DNA of 7,147 nucleotides, taken from Gemmatimonadota bacterium. Its GTDB lineage: Bacteria; Gemmatimonadota; Gemmatimonadetes; Longimicrobiales; Gaopeijiaceae. The stretch is from positions 1 to 7,147 of the forward strand of contig SKZC01000257.1 in assembly GCA_007127575.1 (NCBI GenBank), in the 5' to 3' direction. This document shows, piece by piece, positions 1 to 4,211 of this stretch (positions within the stretch are counted from its first letter, which is position 1; every line of letters begins with the position of its first letter). The position numbers and the translations under genes were made by a program. Below the pieces are notes generated by a model that was given only the letters and a program-made list of their open reading frames with translations, was not told the origin of the DNA and searched no databases.

Positions 1-2
1 AA

Positions 3-875
3 ATGAAACCCACATCGGACCAAGATCGCATCCAGAAAGCCATCTCCAGGGACGGCACCGACATCGTCGCCCCCGTCCGCGGGCAAGGACCACCCGTCGT
101 GCTTCTGCCGGCCGGGCCGGGGGATAGCGAGCTCAGTTGGCGCTACGTGGTGCCCTTCCTCAGTGAGCAGTGTACCTGCTACCTGCTCGAGACCCGTGGC
201 CGCGGCGAGAGCGCCGATCATCCCGATCACTCGCCAGATCGCCTGGTGGCCGACGTGATGGCATTCCTCGAAAGCATCGGTGAGCCCGCCGTCCTCGTGG
301 GATGGGGCAGTGCCCTGGCGGTGCGCGTTGCGTCCCGGAATAGCGCCGCCGTCCTCGCCGTAACCCTCTACGAACTCGGCGCCGGTGAAGTGATGAGCCC
401 GGAGTCGGGCAAACGCATGGGCGAGGTGTTCGCGAATGTGGGCGCGCTGGTGGGCGAGGGGCGGCGGGTCGATGCAGCACGCGCATTCATTCAGGGGGGC
501 GATGCCATCTACTCCCAGGAGGATCTGGCCACCGGCGCTCCACTGGAGTTCTGGGAGGCTGCAGCGGACCAACTTCCACTCTTTCTCCAGGAGAGCAAGC
601 AAGCTGCCGGCTCAGGGCAGCCCGGCCCCACATCGCCGTCGGAGCTCGGGAAGATCACGGAGCCCGTCCTGCTCCTGTATGGAGACCGAACGAGCCGGTG
701 GTTCAGCGACTCGGTGCAGCACATCGCCGAACACGTGCCCGACACCAGGCTGCGCCAGATCCCGGGCGCCGCGCACTTTGGCCCCTACACCCACCCGCAT
801 GCCGTGGCTGACGAGATGATCCGGTTTCTCACCGAGATCGGACGTCAGCCCTGGAGAATGGAGTTGGAGATGTGA
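3..875 (+). CDS. alpha/beta-fold hydrolase, nucleophile serine apparently lost
   Basis: A 290-residue protein with the layout of a cytoplasmic alpha/beta hydrolase. Residues 17-45 (DGTDI, then PPVVLLPAGPG) form the first strands and the oxyanion loop. VLVGWGSALA at 97-106 is the nucleophile elbow, LLLYGD at 223-228 the late strand with a candidate acid (Asp228), and PGAAHFG at 254-260 carries the candidate catalytic His258. The elbow should read G-x-Ser-x-G; here it reads G100-W-G102-S103-A, so the nucleophile position is Gly with Ser displaced by one. It may therefore be inactive, or use a shifted serine. Length is normal for the family. The ATG lies two bases from the window edge, so the ribosome binding site cannot be judged and an earlier start is possible, although the N-terminus looks natural. 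It ends just before a decayed second hydrolase and is followed by a DUF4242 gene. Substrate unknown. The fold call is confident; the loss of activity is inference. Confidence 0.
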   Translation: MKPTSDQDRIQKAISRDGTDIVAPVRGQGPPVVLLPAGPGDSELSWRYVVPFLSEQCTCYLLETRGRGESADHPDHSPDRLVADVMAFLESIGEPAVLVGWGSALAVRVASRNSAAVLAVTLYELGAGEVMSPESGKRMGEVFANVGALVGEGRRVDAARAFIQGGDAIYSQEDLATGAPLEFWEAAADQLPLFLQESKQAAGSGQPGPTSPSELGKITEPVLLLYGDRTSRWFSDSVQHIAEHVPDTRLRQIPGAAHFGPYTHPHAVADEMIRFLTEIGRQPWRMELEM

Positions 876-894
876 TGTCCGTTGTCGAAGCGAT

Positions 895-1068
895 CGACCC
901 ACCGGTGGCGAAAGGCCTCAATTGTACAGGGATGCAACACGGGCGGTACACGAAGCGCTTCCGAATAGCCGGATCGCGACGTTCGAAGGCCAGCAGCACG
1001 TGGCGATGAACAACCAGCCGGAACGTTTCGTTGGTGAGGTGCTCGTCTTCATCGGTGAGACGGGGTAG
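895..1068 (+). pseudogene. C-terminal remnant of a second alpha/beta hydrolase
   Basis: Read in the frame ending at TAG 1066-1068, this stretch gives GGERPQLYRDATRAVHEALP, then NSRIATFEGQQHVAMNN and a closing helix ending VLVFIGETG. That is the end of an alpha/beta hydrolase: the helix before the last strand, the catalytic-His segment (EGQQH) and the terminal helix. No core domain or nucleophile elbow precedes it. The ATG at 875-877, which overlaps the stop of the first hydrolase (TGATG), opens a different frame that stops at 1007-1009, so there is no continuous gene. The sequence differs from the tail of the upstream hydrolase (PGAAHFG region), so it is a different subfamily rather than a recent copy. 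The left edge is approximate. Most likely a large 5' deletion with a frameshift left only the tail next to the surviving gene. Confidence 0.
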
Positions 1069-1151
1069 CGGACCCCACGGGTATATCAACGGAGGGCACA
1101 TCGCCGACTCCAACGGCGGCCCTCATCCTGATCTCCACAGTGATCAGCATC

Positions 1152-1158
1152 GAGGAGG
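1152..1158 (+). promoter_or_regulatory. strong ribosome binding site for the DUF4242 gene
   Basis: GAGGAGG lies six bases before the ATG at 1165, close to ideal Shine-Dalgarno sequence and spacing. It fixes the start of the small DUF4242 protein and argues that the ORF is translated. Confidence 0.
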
Positions 1159-1164
1159 CCTGAC

Positions 1165-1416
1165 ATGTCCAATGTGATTCTCGAGCGGAGCTTCGACCCA
1201 CCCCTCACGGACGAGCGCTTCGCCGAGATCAGCCGGCGTCTGTCTCCATGTCTGGACCGGAGCGGCATTCGCTGGCTCCGCAGCCACCTGTCCCGGGACC
1301 GCCGCCGGCTCATCTGCCATTTCGAGGCGCCGGACGCGGGAGCGGTCCGGGACGCGCGCCAGCCAGCCCGGCTCGAGCACGAGCGGGTGTGGTCGGGAGA
1401 TCTCCTCGAGCCTTGA
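1165..1416 (+). CDS. DUF4242 family small protein
   Basis: An 83-residue soluble protein with no signal peptide or membrane segment. It matches the DUF4242 pattern as I know it: ILERSFDPPLTDERF at residues 5-19, SPCL at 27-30, GIRWLRSHLS at 34-43, the DRRRLICHFEAPDA core at 45-58 followed by AVRDA, and the ending ERVW-xx-LL. This is a compact ferredoxin-like fold, and a Streptomyces member (SCO4226) is known to bind nickel. The role of most members is unknown, so no reaction is assigned. The length is complete for the family, and the start is supported by GAGGAGG six bases upstream. It follows an alpha/beta hydrolase and the tail of another, so it may have been the last gene of a small hydrolase/DUF4242 unit. 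A hairpin 78 bp downstream could end the transcript. Confidence 0.
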   Translation: MSNVILERSFDPPLTDERFAEISRRLSPCLDRSGIRWLRSHLSRDRRRLICHFEAPDAGAVRDARQPARLEHERVWSGDLLEP

Positions 1417-1494
1417 GGGTGGAGGAAGACGCGGACGACGGCAGGACAACCCCCGCCCTGGATGGCGTCCTGGAGATCGCCGATTTCTGATGAA

Positions 1495-1513
1495 AAGGGC
1501 CGTGAAGGCCCTT
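1495..1513. terminator. possible terminator hairpin downstream of DUF4242
   Basis: AAGGGCC and GGCCCTT form a perfect 7-bp stem around a GTGAA loop, 78 bp after the DUF4242 stop. On the + strand only TT, then GGG, follows the stem, so the U tail is weak. On the minus strand the stem runs into TTTTCATC, a somewhat better tail. It may end transcription in either direction, but intrinsic termination is not certain. Confidence 0.
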
Positions 1514-1560
1514 GGGCCGGATCTGCGTTCATCAACTACCTGAAAGCAGTCGAGTCTGGA

Positions 1561-1621
1561 CACATCGTGGACACGTCCCGCCCGAGAACAACCGAAACCG
1601 ACCGAACGTGTCCAAGATGTG
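1561..1621. repeat. 16-bp inverted repeat, one mismatch, 29-nt spacer
   Basis: The left arm, CACATCGTGGACACGT at 1561-1576, is matched by the reverse-complementary ACGTGTCCAAGATGTG at 1606-1621, with one mismatch in 16 positions. The 29-nt spacer is pyrimidine-rich at its start and then A-rich. GGACAC also occurs twice in tandem around the left arm (1558-1574). It lies about 70 bp before a tRNA-Leu 3' fragment. Candidate roles are paired sites for a recombinase or dimeric regulator, or an RNA hairpin. No T tract follows, so a terminator is unlikely. Confidence 0.
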
Positions 1622-1692
1622 AAAACCCGAAAAGCCCCGTCTCCCTTAGGAGAACGAGACCTTCCGAGTTTCTCTGAAACCGCCGAAAACGA

Positions 1693-1744
1693 CTCAAAAA
1701 CCTCTGGGCTTCGGCCCTTGCGGGTTCGATTCCCGCCCCCGGCA
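1693..1744 (+). pseudogene. 3' half of a tRNA-Leu(CAA), probable attachment-site remnant
   Basis: From 1693 the sequence reads as the 3' half of a class II tRNA. The anticodon loop is CTCAAAA (1693-1699, anticodon CAA at 1695-1697), followed by the 3' anticodon-stem strand ACCTC (1700-1704). The long variable arm is GGGC-TTCG-GCCC (1706-1717). The T-stem is GCGGG/CCCGC (1720-1724, 1732-1736) around TTCGATT, then the acceptor strand CCCCGGC (1737-1743) and discriminator A1744. No CCA is encoded. The 5' half is absent: the bases before 1693 offer no partner GAGGT and no D-arm. A tRNA 3' segment starting in the anticodon loop is what is left at the far end of an element integrated into a tRNA gene by a tyrosine recombinase. 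No integrase is visible in the window. The tRNA identity is fairly secure; the integration origin is inference. Confidence 0.
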
Positions 1745-1773
1745 CTCTGATTTTGGCCCATCGAGTTACCGGT
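1726..1773 (+). repeat. 48-bp direct repeat, copy 1
   Basis: These 48 bp recur without a mismatch at 1923-1970, a period of 197 bp. The block covers the T-loop and acceptor end of the tRNA-Leu fragment plus about 29 bp downstream of the tRNA end (from CTCTGATTTTGG to GTTACCGGT). Because identity runs past the tRNA, this is a duplicated piece of locus, not two independent tRNA ends. Confidence 0.
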
Positions 1774-1822
1774 GCGCTAGCCTTCATGGGCCCGTGGGGT
1801 TCCTCGGAAGGGGCGGCACTCT

Positions 1823-1857
1823 CACCCGCAGACGCCTAACGGCGTCCCTTGCGGGTG
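1823..1857 (+). repeat. compound hairpin upstream of repeat copy 2
   Basis: CACCCGCA (1823-1830) pairs with TGCGGGTG (1850-1857). Inside, GACGCC (1831-1836) pairs with GGCGTC (1841-1846) around a TAAC loop, with a 3-nt bulge (CCT). All 14 pairs are Watson-Crick. The inner stem resembles a tRNA-Leu variable arm. The segment 1846-1856 (CCCTTGCGGGT) is identical to 1715-1725, the end of the variable arm and T-stem of the tRNA fragment, so this is the left part of a second tRNA-like copy. Confidence 0.
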
Positions 1858-1922
1858 GGGCTCCGGGCGGCCGTTGGCCGCTCCTCGCCCGTCTCCGGGG
1901 CCGCTGGCGCGGCCCCTCCGGC
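1857..1922 (+). repeat. 66-bp GC-rich hairpin insert splitting a tRNA-like T-loop
   Basis: Copy 1 reads CCCTTGCGGGT directly joined to TCGATTCCCG. In copy 2 the same two halves are separated by exactly these 66 bp. The insert holds two strong hairpins: GCGGCC-GTT-GGCCGC at 1867-1881, flanked by a further CGGGC/GCCCG pairing (1864-1868, 1887-1891), and GGGGCCGC-TGGC-GCGGCCCC at 1897-1916. It looks like a small palindromic element, but no target duplication or known family can be assigned by eye. Confidence 0.
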
Positions 1923-1970
1923 TCGATTCCCGCCCCCGGCACTCTGATTTTGGCCCATCGAGTTACCGGT
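1923..1970 (+). repeat. 48-bp direct repeat, copy 2
   Basis: Identical over 48 bp to 1726-1773. It supplies the T-loop remainder, 3' T-stem strand, acceptor strand and downstream flank of the second tRNA-like copy. Its 5' T-stem partner is displaced 66 bp upstream. Beyond 1970 the two copies diverge (GCGCTAGCC against CCGGTGGCC). Confidence 0.
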
Positions 1971-2005
1971 CCGGTGGCCGTAGCAACCGGCATGCCCACC
2001 AGGCT

Positions 2006-2258
2006 GTGATTCCGGAGGTGATGTGGTTTTCCCGAGGGGAGACCGTCGACGAACGCCCGGTGCCCGATCTCGACTCGGAAGTGATCGACTTCCGAGCAGC
2101 GTCCGAGCTCTTTTCTCCCCCAGGGTGTCTGCAAGCTCCGCCACCGGGCCATTGGTCGGGTGTCTCAGGAGCTCGGGCTCGTGGAAGGGTGGGGAAGCGG
2201 AGTGCAGCGGATGACCTCGGTGGTCCGGGACGTCGGATTTGCCCTGCTGAGGCCGTGA
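2006..2258 (+). pseudogene. internally deleted RecG-like (AlbA_2/COG2865-type) ATP-binding regulator
   Basis: Two pieces of one family occur in different frames. From 2006 the frame reads VIPEVMWFSRGETVDERPVP, continuing with DLDSEVIDFRAASELF (to about 2113). The ETVDERPVPD stretch resembles the mid-region motif (FDE-x-PVP) of these proteins. From about 2130 to TGA 2256-2258 another frame reads CKLRHRAIGRVSQELGLVEG, then WGSGVQRM and a short tail. That matches the conserved (S)KLRNR-x-I-x-RVF-x-ELGLIE-x-WGSG-x-QRM block near the end of the ATPase-like domain. In intact members well over 100 residues separate these blocks, so the centre is missing and the frame is shifted. The N-terminal DNA-binding part is absent. 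The family is recognised from memory of its motifs; the second block is the stronger match. Confidence 0.
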
Positions 2259-2286
2259 CATCCTCCCTTGCGCCGGTCCGCCCCGG

Positions 2287-2302
2287 CCCGGCCCTGGCCG
2301 GG
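2287..2302. repeat. short GC hairpin after the RecG-like remnant
   Basis: CCCGGCC and GGCCGGG are perfectly complementary with only CT between them (in practice a 6-bp stem with a CCTG loop). It lies 29 bp after the pseudogene stop. No T tract follows. It may be a decayed terminator or simply GC-rich noise. Confidence 0.
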
Positions 2303-2328
2303 CGTCGCGGTCCGGGGGGGCTTCTCGG

Positions 2329-2439
2329 TTGAGCCTTCGGCCACTGTCGCCCAGGCCGGGGAACGTCCTGTTCCGAAAGGAAGACCGGGACCGCTACGTT
2401 CGGGAGATGCTCGCCGGCGCCGGTGTGCGGGTGCCGTAA
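2329..2439 (+). pseudogene. unassigned coding-like remnant
   Basis: A 36-residue frame with a possible TTG at 2329 and TAA at 2437-2439 reads PGNVLFRKEDRDRYVREMLA and ends GAGVRVP. It looks like a real protein C-terminus: a charged helix, hydrophobic spacing and GC-rich third positions. There is no ribosome binding site or extended upstream frame, and I recognise no family. It could be another broken gene tail left in this region. Confidence 0.
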
Positions 2440-2878
2440 GGTTGCCGCCCCCCACCTCTCGGTGGTTGCGCGACGGCGGGTCACAGATTGTGAAAGGGGC
2501 AGCTCCAAGCTCGATCAATGAGAAGGGAGCACCAGACCCGCACCATCCGTCAGTCCCGAGCTGCGGTGGCTCAGCCGGATGGGTGCCGTCACACCTCATG
2601 CGCGGGGTCGGGCGGGGATGTGGTGGTGGCGCACGGTCTGGGTGCCTCGCGTCGTGAGAGATACTTCTTGCCGGACGTCCCCGTAACCTGTGGCCCAGGC
2701 GGTGTTTCGCATCGCCAGACGATGCCCTTCGAGCAGGATCCAACCTGAAATGCGATCCGCCCTTGGAGAGAGGTTCCGGTCGAGCTCATCACCGTGGGGG
2801 GCCTTGCGGTGGCACGAGGAGCGAGGCTACTTGCTACACGCCTGACCCTTATCGCTCCTGATATACCGGTATCGGCAC
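2440..2878. other. gene-free leader region before the efflux operon
   Basis: I find no convincing gene on either strand; the open frames here have no recognisable motifs. Structures seen are a 6-bp inverted repeat GCATCG/CGATGC at 2709-2725 and the palindrome at 2863-2872. The operon promoter should lie near the right end, but no good -35/-10 pair stands out. No regulator gene is present next to the operon. Confidence 0.
2863..2872. promoter_or_regulatory. palindrome ATACCGGTAT, candidate operator before the efflux operon
   Basis: A perfect 10-bp palindrome centred 11 bases before the GTG start of the outer-membrane factor. Overlapping TATACC (2862-2867) could act as a -10 element, which would place the transcript start about five bases from the start codon. 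No matching -35 is seen. The position suits an operator, but 10-bp palindromes also occur by chance, and no regulator is encoded nearby. Confidence 0.
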
Positions 2879-4198
2879 GTGACCTCAATCCTCCTTCGGA
2901 TCGGGCTCGCGGTCCTCTTCCTCGCACTGGGACCCGGGCTCACGGATTTGGGTGTTGGGAACCTCGACGAAAAACCTCCTGCTCCGGAGTGGTTGTTCCC
3001 AGGGTGGTCACTCGTCCTGGAGGCTCAGGAGCCCTCCGCTGCCATACGACTGGGCGAGGTGGATACCCTCGCCCGGGAGCACAGTCCGGAACTGACCCGG
3101 ATCCGGGTCCGGTTTGAGGGGACAGCCCAGGCGGCGGAGGTCGTCGCCCGGCCCGCAAACCCGGTGCTGGGTTGGGATGTGGAATTCCTCGATGAGGGTG
3201 GCCAGGCGATTTGGGAACACGCTGTGTTCCTGGAGAAGAGCTTCCGGCTTCCGGGGTTTCGCCGCAGCCTGTTGGGGCAGGTGGACAGCCGGGTCAGGAG
3301 CGCCGAGCTGGAGAGGGACCGTCAGGAGGTAACGTGGCTGGCCGAGGCCCGCTATGGCTTCGTTCAGGTAGCGCTTGCCGAGGCCGAGGTGGAGGTTCTG
3401 AATCGTTTGGAGTCCTTCGTGGATCGGATCCGATCCGCGGCCCGGGCACGGAGCGCCGAGGGTGAGCTCTCGATGCCACAGCTCCGGCTCCTCGAAATGG
3501 GGGAGTATCAGCTTCAGGCCCTCCTCTCCGAGCGCGTGGTGGAGCGGGACCGCCTCCGAAGCGAGTGGGTGACCCGGATGGGACTCACGGAGGTGGGCGC
3601 CTTCCAACTCGACCCCGACGAGGTGCGGGATCGGATCGTCCTTCCCGAAGAGGGCGAGCTCCTGGCCTGGCTCGCCGACTCCCCTGCGGCCCGGTCTGAT
3701 CGTCAGGCGCTGGAGGCGGCGCGCCGGGCTATATCGGTGGAAGAGGGTCGGCGGTGGCCCGGGGTGGACCTTTTCGCCGGGTACCGGCAGATGACGCCGC
3801 AGCATTGGGGTTTCGTGGTGGGAGCCTCGGTGCCGCTCCCCCTCCGGGACGGGAATCGGGCCGCGATCCAGGAGGCACGGGCCGGAGAGCGGGAGCAAGC
3901 CCTCACCTCCACTCTGCAGGAGACCGGGGATCGTGCCCGGGGCCTTCAGCTCCTCACGGCTTTGGAGCGACTCGATAGTCAGCTCGAAGGATTTCCTCCG
4001 GGGTTGGGTGACCCCGAGTCCTTTTTCGAGGCCCTGTTGGCCCTCTACGAAGACGGCGCCGAGCCCCTCAGTGGGGTGCTGAGCTCGCTTACCCTCCTGG
4101 CGGAGACCTACCGCACCTGGTTCGAACAGCTCGACCTCTACTACGGAGGCCTCTTCGAGCTCGAGGCCCTGACCGGCCGCCGCCTCCTGGATTCCTGA
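2879..4198 (+). CDS. TolC-family outer-membrane efflux protein (CzcC type)
   Basis: A 439-residue outer-membrane factor that would form the exit duct of the tripartite pump. Residues 1-20 (MTSILLRIGLAVLFLALG) look like a signal peptide. Two outer-membrane efflux repeats follow. The first begins with AREHSPEL (65-72), has the characteristic NPVLGWDVEF (94-103), and continues through long amphipathic helices. The second begins near residue 256, has PGVDLFAGYR (294-303) and the strand-turn GASVPLPLRDGNRAAIQEA (315-333), then a long helix to the C-terminus. Length is normal. The start is GTG, the first usual start codon after the in-frame stop at 2843-2845. No Shine-Dalgarno is visible, so initiation may be near-leaderless. 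The adaptor gene follows after 13 nt. Metal versus drug export cannot be told from this protein alone. Confidence 0.
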   Translation: MTSILLRIGLAVLFLALGPGLTDLGVGNLDEKPPAPEWLFPGWSLVLEAQEPSAAIRLGEVDTLAREHSPELTRIRVRFEGTAQAAEVVARPANPVLGWDVEFLDEGGQAIWEHAVFLEKSFRLPGFRRSLLGQVDSRVRSAELERDRQEVTWLAEARYGFVQVALAEAEVEVLNRLESFVDRIRSAARARSAEGELSMPQLRLLEMGEYQLQALLSERVVERDRLRSEWVTRMGLTEVGAFQLDPDEVRDRIVLPEEGELLAWLADSPAARSDRQALEAARRAISVEEGRRWPGVDLFAGYRQMTPQHWGFVVGASVPLPLRDGNRAAIQEARAGEREQALTSTLQETGDRARGLQLLTALERLDSQLEGFPPGLGDPESFFEALLALYEDGAEPLSGVLSSLTLLAETYRTWFEQLDLYYGGLFELEALTGRRLLDS

Positions 4199-4201
4199 AG
4201 G
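4197..4201 (+). promoter_or_regulatory. ribosome binding site of the adaptor gene
   Basis: GAAGG overlaps the stop codon of the outer-membrane factor and lies 10 bases before the adaptor ATG at 4212. This supports that start and suggests translational coupling between the two genes. Confidence 0.
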
Positions 4202-4211
4202 ATCACGACCG

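Larger units (their letters stand above)
1417..1692. other. gene-free stretch between DUF4242 and the tRNA fragment
   Basis: No recognisable gene. A 23-codon reading frame from GTG 1419 to TGA 1490 (ending LDGVLEIADF) has coding-like composition but no recognised family and no clear ribosome binding site; it may be a remnant. The remainder holds a hairpin at 1495-1513, a 16-bp inverted repeat at 1561-1621, and a small hairpin (TCTCC, CTTA loop, GGAGA) at 1640-1653. Base composition from about 1540 to 1700 looks richer in A than the surrounding genes, which fits foreign or non-coding DNA. Confidence 0.

Noticed and set aside
1811..1822. Third partial tRNA end: CGGCACTCT matches the acceptor-end flank of the two repeats
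   Set aside because: Only 9 bp match and the bases before it do not form a T-stem; chance is likely.
1536..2152. Minus-strand frames containing GAGIEP-type peptides
   Set aside because: These are translations of tRNA T-arm and acceptor sequence, a well-known source of false hypothetical proteins.
2565..2640. A possible tRNA: GGCTCAGCCGGATGG resembles a D-arm, with CTCAT 30 nt later
   Set aside because: The anticodon stem does not pair, and there is no T-loop (TTCGA) or matching acceptor strand.
2165..2743. Minus-strand 192-codon frame across the gene-free region
   Set aside because: Arg/Pro-rich low-complexity sequence typical of random GC-rich DNA, and it crosses the + strand RecG-like remnant.
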